A stretch of 64,000 nt of DNA from Aplidium turbinatum (lineage: Eukaryota > Chordata > Ascidiacea > Aplousobranchia > Polyclinidae), in contig OU964919.1 in assembly GCA_918807975.1 (NCBI GenBank), positions 34,231,824-34,295,823 of the forward strand, given 5' to 3'. A program made the position numbers and the translations under genes. Positions 11,201-23,281 of the stretch are shown here, in pieces (position 1 is the first letter of the stretch; each line of letters opens with the position of its first letter). The notes below the pieces were generated by a model. The model made no database searches. It had not been told where the DNA came from and saw only the letters and a program-made list of their open reading frames with translations.

Positions 11201-12996
11201 AAAGGCAGTGGCTATTTGACCGGCTCCGGTCTTTGAATCTGAAACACTATTTGACCGGTCATGACGTCATTACATAAGTACTTTTTTCTTTTTCTCTTTC
11301 AAAGCAAAAGACGTGAAGCGCCGATATAAAGTTCTAAATTCAACACGTTTTCTTCAACTCAGTCCGTGGCGCATACGTTGCGTCTCGGGTTGCCATTCTA
11401 GAGGAGATGAGTTCGATGCTATCCAGGAGCATTGACTTATTTTTCATTTTTTTTTATCTAAACTTTGAACCGAAGCGCATTTTTGTGGTCAATTTTTTAT
11501 TTGAGTAGCCTACAGCCCATTTTTTTATGTCTTTTCAAATGTGAGTAATAAAGTTAGAGTTTTTTTAAGGCAGTGGCTATTTGACCGGCTCCGGTCTTTG
11601 AATCTGAAACACTATTTGACCGGTCATGACGTCACTACATAAGTACATGACGTACACTACATAAGAATAAAAGAATAACAGTTAACCTCTCAAGTACATG
11701 TAGCTCCACACAGAGTGAAATTTACATGCCTTTTGACTCCTTTTTATTTCTTTAAAAGTAATATCTAAAAAGACATTATTGACCCAAAAAGAATGTCTAA
11801 AAAGACATTATGAAAAGCAACTACGGACAAAGGCCAGTGTTTCGATCTCCCGACCTCTTCAGCGTAGCGTAGTAAAGTGAAAGTGGAAAGTTGTCTTGAA
11901 GGGTTGGTTGAGATGATGATTTGAAACTTGACTGATTGTTGTGCGACAATGAGACTGGATTTAATTTTTAACTTCGGACTTCAGCGAAACATAATCTTAC
12001 AGCCTATTAGAAGGTGTGATTTTTTTAGAGAATTTGTGCAAAGAAATGAAAGGAATTTGTTAAAAATAAAGACTAGAAAAAACTTTTTTAATTCGTTTTG
12101 AAACTTTTTTATTCACTTGTTGATTCATTCATATCAGTTTAAAAAAAAAAAAAAGAACGCTTCCGGATAGTATCGAACTCATTCCCTCTAGAATGGCAGC
12201 CCGAGACGTTACGTATGCGCCACGGACTCAGTTGAAGTAAACGTGTTGAATTTAAAACTTAAGGCGCTTATCGTCTTTTGCTTTGAAAGAAAAAAGTGCT
12301 TATGTAGTGACGTCATGACCGGTCAAATAGTGTTTCAGACTCAAAGACCGGAGCCGGTCAAATAGCCACTGCCTTTTTTTAATTAGCTGGAATTTGAGAA
12401 TTTCTCTGGGTAATTTTCCGATCGTCATAAGTGACCGTGTTTGCTGAACGACCCTACATTTTTGCTCTCAAGTTAGTTATATTTTTTAAAGAAGTATTGT
12501 ATAGGCTATAACTAACTTGAGAGCAAAAATGTAATTTTCTTTTAAAAAAAATGGACGATTGGAAAATTGGACCACTTATCACGATCGGAAAATTACCAAG
12601 AGAAATTCTCAAATTCCAGCAAATTAAAAAAACTCTAACTTTATTTCTCACATTTGAAAAGACATAAAAAAATGAGCTGTAGGCTACTCAAATTAAAAAT
12701 TGATCACAAAAATGCGCTTCGGTTCAAAGTTTAAATAAAAAAAAAAAAAATGAAAAAAAAGTCAATGCTTCCGGATAATATCGAACTCATCCCCTCTAGA
12801 ATGGCAACCCGAGACGCAACGTATGCGCCACGGACTGAGTTGAAGAGAACGTGTTGAATTTAGAACTTTATATCGGCGCTTCACGTCTTTTGCTTTGAAA
12901 GAGAAAAAGAAAAAAGTACTTATGTAATGACGTCATGACCGGTCAAATAGTGTTTCAGATTCAAAGACCGGAGCCGGTCAAATAGCCACTGCCTTT
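11201..12996. mobile_element. Fold-back DNA element with long inverted repeats
   Basis: The left arm 11201-11566 is repeated in inverted form at about 12625-12996. The ends read AAAGGCAGTGGCTATTTGAC outward, continuing into GACCGGCTCCGGTC. The arms also hold a tRNA-like segment (GTGGCGCATACG ... GAGTTCGATGC). The centre has a further hairpin: about 12383-12422 pairs with 12579-12621, and 12461-12482 pairs with 12507-12528. Each copy of the terminal repeat contains TGACCGGTCA and TGACGTCA. No target duplication is obvious and no transposase is encoded, so the superfamily is open (hAT or Mutator-type fold-back). Confidence 0.8.
11567..12375. mobile_element. Second copy of the fold-back family, nested in the first
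   Basis: The same terminal repeat as the outer element occurs at 11567 (plus) and ends at 12375 (minus). The outer element's sequence TTAGAGTTTTTTT breaks at 11566 and its partner resumes after 12375, so this copy sits inside the outer one. Its left and right arms are unequal: the right arm keeps the tRNA-like block (about 12153-12240) and the left does not. Confidence 0.7.
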
Positions 12997-13308
12997 TGAA
13001 ATGGCTGAGTGACTCTCAGTGTGGCCTGTTAGGCTGCATGAAACTAGCGCAGTGTGACTGTATAATTTGACAAACAAATTGAATAGATTGTAAATGAGAA
13101 ATAATTGAGTGTAACCGAATAAGCATTTATAATAAGAATTTGATGTTTAAGTGCCAACGTTTTCACTTTTTTGAGGAAATTTAGTTTCATTTTCATTTAA
13201 ATTATTTGTACAGCTTTTCAATGTAGTTTTGTCATAGTAAACATTAGTCCCTAAGTAAACATAAGCACAATAAGTGGCACTAGGCTAGAACAGAATTAAA
13301 ATATCATC
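12997..13308. other. Unassigned stretch
   Basis: No gene or recognised repeat between the fold-back element and the SINE. Confidence 0.5.
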
Positions 13309-13612
13309 CGCCCCGATAGCGCAGTTGGTTAGCAAGACGCTTCAAGATCTAGCAGCCCTGGTTCAACTCTCGCCATTTTCAGGGTGTGCGCTTGACTTGA
13401 GCAACCCACGTTAAGGACTGCTCTCCATTCAGCGGCATCTAATGGATGAAATAGTTCCCCGGCAACAAGACTTCAACAATCAGAAACTTCACTTTGCCAA
13501 TCTCGGTGACTGGGCCTGTGTCAGTGATTCAAAGCCTCTACAAGTATGCGAAACTGCCAGGATTAAGCTCTGCAAGAAGCTTTCCCAGTCCGAGGAAAAC
13601 AATTCAATCAAT
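13309..13612 (+). repeat. tRNA-derived SINE (family A), copy 1
   Basis: The head CCCCGATAGCGCAGTTGG (box A) is followed 40 bp on by CTGGTTCAACTCTCG (box B). The body contains GACTGCTCTCCATTCAGCGG and AAGCCTCTACAAGTATGCGA. The same body recurs at 39702/45416-45636, 55930-56800 and, more diverged, 50890-51118, which defines the family. The 3' end is near CCCAGTCCGAGG. Confidence 0.75.
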
Positions 13613-15607
13613 CATTCCTTCTGGGTGAGCAATTGGTGAGAATGTCTGTGGAATAGGATGGAGTGAAAAAATTTTTTTTTCAAATCAAAAAATCAGATTA
13701 ACCAAAATTAGCGTATGGACCTAAAACCAACTTCTGAGAAGGTTTTGGGTTTGTGCCACCTATACCCAGGTGGCCCATAATTTTTAAAGGTCATCCGAGG
13801 GTCAAATTTCATGAAAATCCCATAACTTGGAAACCACTTAAGCTAGAATGTTAGTTTTTGGCTTAAAATTTCCAGAAGGTCCATGTTTATATGTGCTCTA
13901 ATGCAACTTTTGTCTCTATTTTAACTACATAAGCTGATAATAATAAAAAATGACGTTTTAGTTTAAAAACTATGTAACGCGAAGAAGTGAAAATGCTATA
14001 TTTGAACTATTTGCACCCATAGTTATGTGTTAAGGCATAATAGGTACAAACTGACTAAGTACGGTACTGCTTAAAATACTTTCTAAGTAGTTAGTATCAA
14101 AAGTGGGAAAAACTAACCGGAAAAGTGAGTGTTACTATTATTATTAGAGTACTATTGTGAGTGTTAGCCTGGTCAAATGTTTTAAGGTTCAGACTTTTAG
14201 GGAAAAAAAGCTATTGATTTGTTTTCTAAGTAGTTAGTACAAAGGATATGCAAGCAACAATCATGGATATGTGACAAAAAAACTCAATGACAAAAATAAT
14301 GAAGCAAAGACTCATATGCAATACATATGATAATGTTACAATGTTATTTGACCTTAAGTTTAAAAATTTACATCTTTGGTTTCCATGACATTTATGAGAA
14401 ACTACTTACAATCAGGGTCGCATTATAAAAATTATTATGTGGTGAAAAAATATTGAAAATCTTCAACCTGAAAACATCAGGACTATCAAAGTCAGAAAAA
14501 ATATATTTCGACTCTGATACATTGCAAATTTGGGCAAGGCTGACTGGGCTTTGGTAAAGACCCTTGCCAACCTTAATTCACCACTGTTTGCAATGAGTGT
14601 TACAGAAACCATGACATCAACTCATTTGTAATTACACGTATCCAATAGCAATACACAGCACAAGTTTATTGAAATAACCAGAGGTGGGCACCCGCTACTT
14701 TTAAAGTAGCGCGTTACCCGCTACCGCTACTTGGGCCAAAGTAGCGCGCGCTACCGCTACTCGGGCCAAAGTAGCGCGCGCTACCGCTACTTCTTCCGCT
14801 ACTTTTGTCTAAAATGACATTAGGAAACACTCAAGTCCCTATAATTATAGTGACGCAAAATTAAACTTGAAAACGAATGTTATCATTCGTATGTTATTAC
14901 GCTGTCATTTTAACGTCGTTATAGAAATTATTCTAAGGGAAATTTATTGTTACGCATCTTTCAAAAACACGAGCATTTCAAAATGAGAGTCACTAAGTCC
15001 TGCCCGCTTTCACTTACGGAATGGCCCGTTTCGGCTAGTCCGATTGGGCTGATCCGATTCGGCTAGTCCGATTCGGCTATTACCCTTTTCGGCTACAGCC
15101 CGATTCGGCTAGTCCGATTTGGCTGATCCGATTCGGCTAGTTCCCTATTGGGCTACAGTCTTTAGCGGTTAGTTCCCTATTTGGCAATTTTTTGAAAATC
15201 CAACGATAATCCTTCTGTAATCCAACAAAATCCAACATCGTTTCTTTTGCATTCCGACAAATTTAGCGAAAAATGTTTGAATTATTAAATTTCTTTTATA
15301 GTTGAAATTATCGAAGCTTTAGATGAGTGGGGTTTTGACCTAACCATTGAGATCTTAAAACTAAAAAGCGAATTAAATTTATTTTTGAACTATTAATGTT
15401 TACTCAGATGAAATTGACATGTATCATGCGTCGCCGTCTGCATGCAAACTTAGAATATATTAGAATCCTCAACTATTACAAAATTCTAAATCCAACGACG
15501 CCTTCTGTTTATTTACAGTAGAGAATTTTGTATTTTGATCTCGAAGCTTTAGATGAGTGGGGTTTAGACCTAACCACTGAGATCATAAATCATATTTATG
15601 ACACCGG

Positions 15608-17198
15608 CATAGGCACCGACTTTTAATTTTGCACGGGGTGGCGGATAGCACAATATGGCAACCTAAAAACTTTCAAACTGCATGTTTTTGTTTTTTACTA
15701 AGCGTGTTTCGTAGATGCAATTGTCTTTTCACACCTGATTTGTAGCTCGATTATTTACAAAACAACTTTACAACAAACCACAGGAAGTATGTCGTGAATT
15801 TTATTGTTACGTTGTCGCTCCGACATTTAACATTTGGCAAAAGTATTTTTGCGAACGGCAGCTCTGTCAATCCAACTGTTAATCAACTGGTCAAGTTGTA
15901 ACCGTTAAGCTTCAGCTTGATAAACATTTAAAATTAGGATGTGGTTCTATCGCTGTTGCGTCATGGTAGATCACAAGTAGGTTTTTATGCGCCTGAGTGC
16001 ACTACTAAACGATCGCTCCGCCTCGCAGGTGGTGGAAGGCAACGATAAGTATATTTTCACAATGCAGACTACGTTTGGAAGCATTAATGATCTTGTTTCA
16101 TTGCTTGCAAATAGATCAAACAGTTGCGACAGTTGAACGCTTTTTCGGTGGCATCTTTAAGCTGAATAAAACTGGAATGTCGGGGAAAACTTTTACTGGA
16201 CGACTTTTTGTAATTTTTTCTATGATGTAACAAGCAACTCCTAACTTATGTCAGACCAATAAATTCCCTCCTCAAACTTTTACAGGACAACTTTTCGTAA
16301 TTTTTTCTATGATGTAACAAGCAACTCCTATGTAAGACCAATAAATTCCCGCCTCACAATTTGTCACGCATTGACACGCAATATTACATTATTACTGCAT
16401 GAAGTAGATAACAAAGTAGAAATTAAAGCAAGACGTAGATGACAGTACACTCCAATTGAAATCGGAAAACAATTCAAAATGCAAAATCTTGAGTAATTGA
16501 AAAAGACTGCTTTATTATTGGAAATTGGCAGGGGGTGTAGCTTTCCTCGAATAGAATCATGTAAACGTGTAAATTTGCAGAACGTTAAAACTGCTACTTT
16601 ACTAGGTGCACTTTTTAAATAAAAACTCAAAAAGTTTCAAAAATTGCATTTTTTTTAATAAAATTTGAAAATAGATATTCATTTAGGAGGTGGAGCTATA
16701 AATCATCGAGATAATTTTATTTCCAAGTATTTTATAGCTGGCATAATTTATAGCGATATTATGAGCAGTTTAAAATTTTTCAAAAAAGATTTTTGAGGGA
16801 GGCAATGGAAAGATCGTATTTTATTGATTAATAAATCCCATTGTAAACCTAACAATTGTAACAATGACTTATGAAAAGTAACAAATAATACGATCGCAAC
16901 AAGGAAAAAACTCGTAGCCACGGCTGCCACGTGTTGCGTAATCTTCACGTAGCTTGCTTGATGTTACGCGAGTATCATGCTTATGACAAAAACAATCATT
17001 TTCTTCGCAATACTGTATTGGTTCACCTCTTGCTTTACGTTGACTTGAAGCGAAAACCAATGATCAAAAAAAGATTTAAACGTTCGTTCAAATTACATTT
17101 ATTTGCAGTAAGTAATGTAACCTAAACGGGGTGGCTGCCATCATGCCATAGAGGTTATGGGGTGGCGTGGCTGGCCACCCCGTAAGTCGGCGCCAGTG
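15608..17198 (+). mobile_element. hAT-like remnant inside Mutator-like element 1
   Basis: Termini CATAGGCACCGACTT (left) and AAGTCGGCGCCAGTG (right) are imperfect inverted repeats, followed inward by GGGGTGG blocks. A frame near 16105-16225 reads ATVERFFGGIFKLNKTG, resembling the hAT dimerisation region. An 86-bp segment (TTTTACTGGACGACTTTTTG onward) is duplicated in tandem at about 16187-16345. No matching target duplication was seen, so the boundaries are provisional. Confidence 0.5.
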
Positions 17199-17309
17199 GA
17201 TGCATTAGACATTTGCATTTTTGTAATGATTTTCAAGCGAAACAGAAGTGTTTTGTTAGTTGTTCGAGTGTGTTATTGTTCAAAATACATGTAAAAACTT
17301 ACATACGAG

Positions 17310-17433
17310 TTATTAATTAGAGATTAGCATAAATTTGATGCTATAAAACAAAGTCATATATTATCATATATTTCAAAAAATAAAGTCATATTTTTCAATT
17401 TTTTATGTAAAAACAAATGGCCCTAGTAATAAG
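17310..17433. mobile_element. hAT end fragment (TAGGGCCAT family)
   Basis: The right terminus ...AAATGGCCCTAG with upstream repeated AAAGTCATAT runs matches the right end of the complete hAT at 61260-62257. The left end is missing here. Confidence 0.5.
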
Positions 17434-17546
17434 TAATAGCACAACGTCACTATCAAAGCAGTTGTAATTATTAGGGTAGGCCAGTCCGTGGTGTATTCCC
17501 AGGTCCAACGTCAATGCAGGTGAACAATGGTTGCGATTATTACAAT

Positions 17547-17795
17547 TCAAGTATTTGACATTTCTTGGCACATTTTCTCAAATGATCGAAATATAGTCAT
17601 CATAACACACATTATTATCTGATTTGTTGCCACACAAGTGTGGATGCGAGCCTTGCATTTGTCATCACGTCGGGAACAACGCCAGTATTTCTTAAGCCCG
17701 TCTGGACTATATTGAGCTAGTTGAAACATGTAGCCATCATGTAGAAAAACCCCACCTTTGCGCTGCGTACTAATCGATTCCTCTGCCATGATCAA
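17547..17795 (-). pseudogene. FLYWCH-type zinc finger fragment of a Mutator-like element
   Basis: The 82-residue frame contains GGVFLHDGYMFQLAQ, then DGLKKYWRCSRR and CKARIHT, matching the FLYWCH pattern (L.hdGy.F ... W.C ... C.Ar.hT). FLYWCH fingers are DNA-binding modules often fused to Mutator-like transposases. The frame ends soon after the finger with no catalytic DDE region, so it is a remnant. It lies in the interior of the element at 15017-19161, antisense to the window. Confidence 0.65.
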
Positions 17796-18034
17796 GTAAC
17801 ATCAACTGAGAGTCTAACGAAGGAACTAACCAAAGGAATTTCAGGTCATGTAACGCCGAAACCCAGGTATACTCTAAACTGCCACTTAGGTTTTAACTTC
17901 ATCTTTTATGGCAAACGCTATTTGGCAACTGTCTTTTTTTCGTTGACACGTTTTGGCTGAGACTTCATCTCATTAACCCCTATTGGTAATCATGAAAACT
18001 GTTATTTTCATGTAAAACACATATTTTGAACGAA

Positions 18035-18122
18035 CCCAGACATCAAAACTCGTCATTTTTACATTGATTCAACGTCTGCAGACGTTGAATGAATGTAAAA
18101 ATGACGGATTTTGCCGTCTGGG
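18035..18122. repeat. Short palindromic MITE, copy 1
   Basis: 88 bp, almost fully self-complementary: starts CCCAGACATCAAAA, centre AACGTCTGCAGACGTT, ends TTTTGCCGTCTGGG. Related copies lie at 22028, 35694 and 35965, with degraded ones near 21590, 50200 and 62440. Confidence 0.75.
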
Positions 18123-19163
18123 AAAGCACTCAAAGGTAAACACTGGATAAAATGCAAGAATGCAAAAGATACCATATTGTCGAATTAAAATACAAAATCC
18201 TCTAAATAAACAGAAGAACCGGACATACATTTCTCTGTTATCATTTTTAATGTAAAAATTCCTTTTGTGGTCCCTTTGTCTGAAAATAAAAACTGTGCTG
18301 TTGAAATTTCCGATTGTAGTTTTGGTCTCAATCTCATCAACATGATTCGGAGTAAGCTGTTTGTTACGTAATTCACAAGGCTAATTGTTCTGTGGAGTGA
18401 CCATTCTGTTGCTCCGTTTTTTTTTTGGTAAAGTTATGAATATGGAACGTACCATATCACTAGGGATGTAACCGGTGTCATAAATATGATTTATGATCTC
18501 AGTGGTTAGGTCTTGACTCCACTCATCTAAAGCTTCGAGATCAACTATTGTGGAATAAAATACAAAATTCTCTACTGCAAATAAACAGAAGGCGTCGTTG
18601 GATTTAGAATTTTGTAGTTGTTGAGGATTCTAATATATTCTAAGTTTGCATGCAGACGGCGATGCATGATACACGTCAATTTTATCTGAGCAAACATTGA
18701 TAGTTCAAAAATAAATTTAATTCGTTTTTTAGTTTTAAGATCTCAATGGTTAGGTCTAAACCCCACTCATCTAAAGCTTCGATGATTTCAACTAGGCTAT
18801 AAAAGAAGCGATATTACAACATTCTCTAAATAAACAGAAGACGTCGTTGTCCATTTTATGTGAGCAAACAGTTAAATTTAATAGTTCAAACATTTTTCGC
18901 TAGATTTCATTTCAATTTGCTTTTCTTTGTCGGAATGCAAAAGAAACGATGTTGGATTACAGAAGGATTATCGTTGGATTTTCAAAAAAATTGCCAAATA
19001 GGGAACTAACCGCTAAAGACTGTAGCCCAATAGGGAACTAGCCGAATCGGATCAGCCAAATCGGACTAGCCGAATCGGGCTGTAGCCGAAAAGGGTAATA
19101 GCCGAATCGGACTAGCCGAATCGGATCAGCCCAATCGGACCAGCCGAATAGTAGCAGACCCTT

Positions 19164-19900
19164 TCACTTAAGCACATCTTTTCCAACAGAGAAAAGTCTC
19201 ACCACCGCAGCACTGGAAGGAATGGGGTTGTTGTATTTAATGAACAGATGTTTTAACTCGGTATTCGAAAAACTCAAGGACTTGCTCTTGTCCGAAAAAA
19301 AAGGCGTCCACAATTGTGGCTTCCTTCTGCATCGACGTTTCCGGGATGGCGCAAACACTCCAAAAAATACATCCTCGAAGTCATGACTGGTGTTGGTGTC
19401 ACTCTTCTCGGTATCAACCTGGCTTGATGTCTCCCGCAACAGTCGAATTACATCTGTCTTGACTTTTTCTTGCAGTGCGTCAGCATCATCCGTGGAAACG
19501 TAAGTTAGTGCAGAAATTGTAGCCACGACGTCTTGAAGGAGAGATGAAGACATGATGCCATAACGCATTTCATGTTGTTGAAGCACTTGTTGAATCGTTT
19601 CCTCACCCCTTCAAGGACTTTCACTTTCAACTCTTCACAGGTCACAAGATCACTGATCTCGGTCAACTTCTTCCCGCAAATTGTGATGGTTGGAAGCAAG
19701 ACTCCGTAATATGCCTTGGACTCGCCCTGGAGAATGTCTAAAGCCTGGCAGATAGGCTTCATCACATGGAGATATTCGCCGAAGAAGTTGGCGTCAGCTA
19801 GAAAAGACCGAAACTTTGCAATCAAGCCGATTATATAGCTGCTTGACCATGCCAGTATTGCAAAAAAAGCAAGCATTTTTTTCAATTTAAATTAAAAAGT
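19164..19900 (-). pseudogene. hAT transposase C-terminal remnant
   Basis: Two overlapping minus-strand frames cover the region. The upstream part contains EYLHVMKPICQALDILQGES and YYGVLLPTITICGKKL, a conserved hAT RNase H-fold segment. The downstream part ends with KYNNPIPSSAAVVRLFSVGK, the hAT dimerisation motif. The two segments lie in different frames, so the copy is frameshifted, and the N-terminal half with the BED finger and the first catalytic Asp is absent. It belongs to the hAT at 14679-20050. Confidence 0.8.
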
Positions 19901-20180
19901 AGCGGGTAGCGGGAGTGCGACTGAAAAAAGTAGCGTCTCTCCCGCTACCGCTACTTTGGAATAAAAATAGCGCCGCTACTGCAGCCGCTACTCCAACTAA
20001 AAAGTAGCGCCGCTACCGCTACAAAAGTAGCGCGCTACTGCCCACCTCTGGAAATAACTAGCAGAGCAAAATATATTAGTTTTGCTGATACTAGTTCCCA
20101 ACAATTTAAGCTTATTCTAAACATCCTATGAAAATACATGCTTGATTGTTTATTAATTAAACACTAAATTAAGAATTTGG

Positions 20181-20892
20181 CTATGTAGCAAACTGTTGCT
20201 TTGTATTGAATCTCTTCATGAGTTTTCGCGATCTCATTTTCTGACGTATATGACCATCCCTTCTTTCAAATCCGGCGACAGCTGATGAAGCTTCGGTTAC
20301 CAACTTAATGTGCCTTTCAACGGCTTGGTTGTGACATGGGTGCTCGATTTTTAACTTGTTCTGTCTAAAATCTTCAATATTTTCATTCTTCAACTGTTGT
20401 AATGCAGGTGGCTCGGACATGGCTTTCAGATTCAAACTGGATAATTTATAATATACTTTAGCAGTTGGATCAATTTTTGGAATTTGAAACTTTTGGACTT
20501 TTTGATCTGAACTGTGGCCAAACTCTTCAGTGGTTGCCAATTCTTAAATGTCGCTGCCATCATCAACACAATTTGCCTCATTTTCAATGAAATATTGTCC
20601 TGCTGCTCGTCACATGCTAAGCACCTTATTAACCCCAAGCCGGCGAACGCCTTCATCGTCATCGGTCAGCATTGCCAATAAAACATTTTCATGGTGCGCA
20701 AAATATGCATTTCTTTGAAGAACTTTCAATGCAATATCTCGTACATTTTTCTTTGGAAACTTTACCACACAATCAACAATACTATAGAAATTTATTGGTC
20801 CATCAGTAATCTTGCTCTTGAGCTTGATTTGGAACCAGCTAGGGAAATAGACTTTGAGTAAAAGATTAAATTTGCACTTTTTGCGGTCCACG
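20181..20892 (-). pseudogene. Coding fragment of element X, C-terminal part
   Basis: Minus-strand frames reading downstream from 20892 give DRKKCKFNLLLKVYFPSW, then NVLLAMLTDDDEGVRRLGVN, then DPTAKVYYKLSSLNLKAM, and a conserved end containing HPCHNQAVERHIKLVTEASS and AVAGFERRDGHIRQKMRSRK, with a stop at 20181. The frame shifts at least once near 20540-20660. I recall similar CHxQAVERxxKLVTEAS proteins as repeated, unnamed proteins in several invertebrate genomes but cannot assign a superfamily. Lying between the inverted repeats of 13654-24107, it is most likely that element's own protein. Confidence 0.55.
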
Positions 20893-22950
20893 ACATTAAG
20901 GCGCGAACAAAACGGCGCGAGACAAAAAGGCGCAGAAAAAAGGGCGCAGAGACAAAATGGCGCAGAGGCAAAACGGCGCAGACAAAACGGCGCCAAAGTC
21001 AATGTAACAATTTTTTTTTCTTTTGAAAATACTTAACTCAAGCGCGAAGGTTGATCAATAATAGTTTTGATTCAAACGCGTTGCTCACTTCAAGTTCATT
21101 TGGGAAGCACGAAATAACATTATTGTAAAGAGAAACTGCTGTGCAATAATATCTAATTTGTGATAATTAAATGAGTTCAATAACACTCAATGACATTCTT
21201 AATTCAAATGCGTTGCTCCTTATATTTGAAGTCAAGTTCAGTCGAGAAGTAAAGACCACATTTGGTCGGGGAGCAATTTGAAACAGCGTACATTTGTTTG
21301 CAATAAGTTCAAAGATTATGTCGCATCATTTTCAAGACAAAATACGGCGCGATTAATATTCCCGCATCACACTTTGCGTTCTGTCTCTCACACTAACAAC
21401 CGTGACGGCTTATCAACTGCCAAGAAACTATTTATTCTGTAATTATCCAGCTGGCAAAAGTGCGACCACAGTGCTTAGACTTGAAAATTGTTTGTTTTGA
21501 AAGGTACGAAGATCGAAAACAAATGTTTGCTTGAGATGTAGGCAGATTTGGCTACAAGCTGCAAAAATATATTCTTACACAGCTAACAATTCCATTGATT
21601 TTGCATTGATGTTGATTCAAAGTCTGGCAACGTTGAATCAAAGTTATAATGGCGGATATTGTTACCTGGATAATTGCTTTGTAGTACAGAATTAGCGCAC
21701 GTGACAGTTCAGAGAGATGGGTGTCAAAGATAGGATGCAAATCAATACCACAGTTGGACGGAATCTATGGCAAACCAGACGGGTTTTATTTTTACTTTTC
21801 GAGCTGGGTACAAATTGCAACGGTTTGCCGATGATTAGCGAAATCAGGAATTGTTTATTTACTACGTTTCTGCAGTAATTGTGAATGGGCGTAATTGTTG
21901 AGAAGGTGTCTGTGCTGACTAGGCAGCAACGCACATTACAACTGATACTGCATACAACTGTTTACAATTCTGGTTAAACTTTAAAGAGTTTACTAGTTCT
22001 GTGTCACATTAACACTATGATGTATGTTCCAGCCAGCAAAACTGGTCCTTTTTACATTGATTTATCGTCAGCAGACATTGAAACAATGTAAAAAAGACCA
22101 TCTTTGCTGACTGGGAGAGCATGTACGATCAAAGCATTTTTCTACAAACTGCGGCAATCGGACTTGTTTTCATCTCACCGACCTCTGTGATGTCACAACG
22201 GGAACTTTGACTGTTGAAGTTTTTGATTCAAGCGTGCTATTTTTAGCTCCTTACCAGCTGTGTAGTTTTGAGAATGGAATGTGGCCTACGAAAATAGTGA
22301 TAAGATAGAAAAACACGGTGCACACTCATTGCTTGTTTTGAAATCGCCAAGGTTTTTTTTTTCAAGTTTTTTGCGCTGTCTGGTAAATTAATTAATTTGC
22401 AATGTTCCTCAACTGAACGAAACTGCACAAATGAAATTACGCACTGCATTTCACAACAGTAGGCTACTTTTTTTCAGCAATTTAAAAAAAATTCTCCAAA
22501 GTTTTCTGGTTTAAACTTTTGGACATGCTTTCCAACACTTCCCTCCCAAGCCGAAACAATTTGTCCGTGTCCATTCCTTGGAGGCCAGTCGCCGACGGAT
22601 GACATCAAAAGCATTTAAACTTCTTTAAGGAGCAACGCATTTGAATTAAGAATGTCATTGAGTGTTAAACTCATTTAATTATCACAAATTAGATATTATT
22701 GCACAGCAGTTTCTCTTCACAATAATGTTATTCGTGCTTCCCAAATGAACTTGAAGTGAGCAACGCGTTTGAATCAAAACTATTATTGATCAACCTTCGC
22801 GCTTGAGTTAAGTATTTTCAAAAGAAAAAAAAATTGTTACATTGATTTGGCGCCGTTTTGTCTGCGCCGTTTTGCCTCTGCGCCATTTTGTCTCTGCGCC
22901 CTTTTTTCTGCGCCTTTTTGTCTCGCGCCGTTTTGTTCGCGCCTTAATGT
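20893..22950. mobile_element. TIR element with GGCGC repeat termini
   Basis: Ends ACATTAAGGCGCGAAC and its inverse GTTCGCGCCTTAATGT. The inverted repeats are about 330 bp (20893-21225 and 22630-22950) and open with seven short units of the type GGCGCAGANACAAAAN. It interrupts the coding fragment of element X: the reading on either side (AATKSAKQD at the right, DRKKCKF at the left) belongs together. I see no transposase and no unambiguous target duplication. Confidence 0.75.
22028..22115. repeat. Short palindromic MITE, copy 2
   Basis: Starts TCCAGCCAGCAAAACTGGTC and ends GACCATCTTTGCTGACTGGG, with CTTTTTACATTGA and its inverse inside. Same family as 18035-18122. It sits in the interior of the element at 20893-22950. 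Confidence 0.7.
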
Positions 22951-23281
22951 CCTGCTTCGCACTTTTTGTAGCTGCCCATTTTCCTTTTTTAGGCCGAGAT
23001 TCCATGTATCTAAAACCTTTAACTACCTTTTGAAGTCTACAAACTACACCATTTACAGTGCTGCAATAAACATTGCGATGAATTCAACGCTCAACAAATT
23101 CGGAAGCGATGTTAACAATTGCTGCTTTTGTTCTCCAGTTCCGCTCATGCAATAATCTTTGTAGTACATCTCTTTTTGTGGGAAGAACACCCATAGGGAA
23201 TGAACCAGTACTCATAAACTTATACTCTCCTTGACGTTCCCAAATCCTTGTCACAACCTTTCTTGTAAGCATTTTAAACAA
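22951..23281 (-). pseudogene. Coding fragment of element X, upstream part
   Basis: A minus-strand frame gives KVVTRIWERQGEYKF, then GSFPMGVLPTKRDVLQRLLH and ERNWRTKAAIVNIASEFVER before a stop near 23084. The next 130 bp, out of frame, read GKWAATKSAKQD up to the inserted element at 22950. Order and strand agree with the downstream fragment at 20181-20892, so both are probably pieces of one protein of element X. I cannot name the family. Confidence 0.5.

Larger units (their letters stand above)
15017..19161 (-). mobile_element. Mutator-like element 1 with FLYWCH fossil
   Basis: Left end CGGAATGGCCCGTTTCGGCT; the right end, reversed, is GGGTCTGCTACTATTCGGCT. It is flanked by the 9-bp duplication TTTCACTTA (15008-15016 and 19162-19170). 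Inverted repeats run about 590-690 bp (15017-15607 and 18476-19161) and begin with tandem CCGATTCGGCTAG units. A minus-strand FLYWCH zinc finger (17547-17795) fits Mutator-like elements, as do the long inverted repeats and the 9-bp duplication. No catalytic core was found. A second, shorter member lies at 48100-49395. Confidence 0.82.
14679..20050 (-). mobile_element. hAT transposon with GAAATAAC duplication
   Basis: Ends CAGAGGTGGGCACCCGCTAC (14679) and the inverted CTACTGCCCACCTCTG (to 20050) are flanked by perfect 8-bp duplications GAAATAAC (14671-14678 and 20051-20058). The subterminal DNA is packed with GTAGCG/CGCTAC repeats in both arms. Only the C-terminal part of a hAT transposase survives (19164-19900, minus). 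The copy is enlarged by the Mutator-like element at 15017-19161. Confidence 0.92.

Noticed and set aside
13309-13375. tRNA-like head CCCCGATAGCGCAGTTGG
   Set aside because: Repeated at several places with the same long body; a SINE head rather than a tRNA gene.
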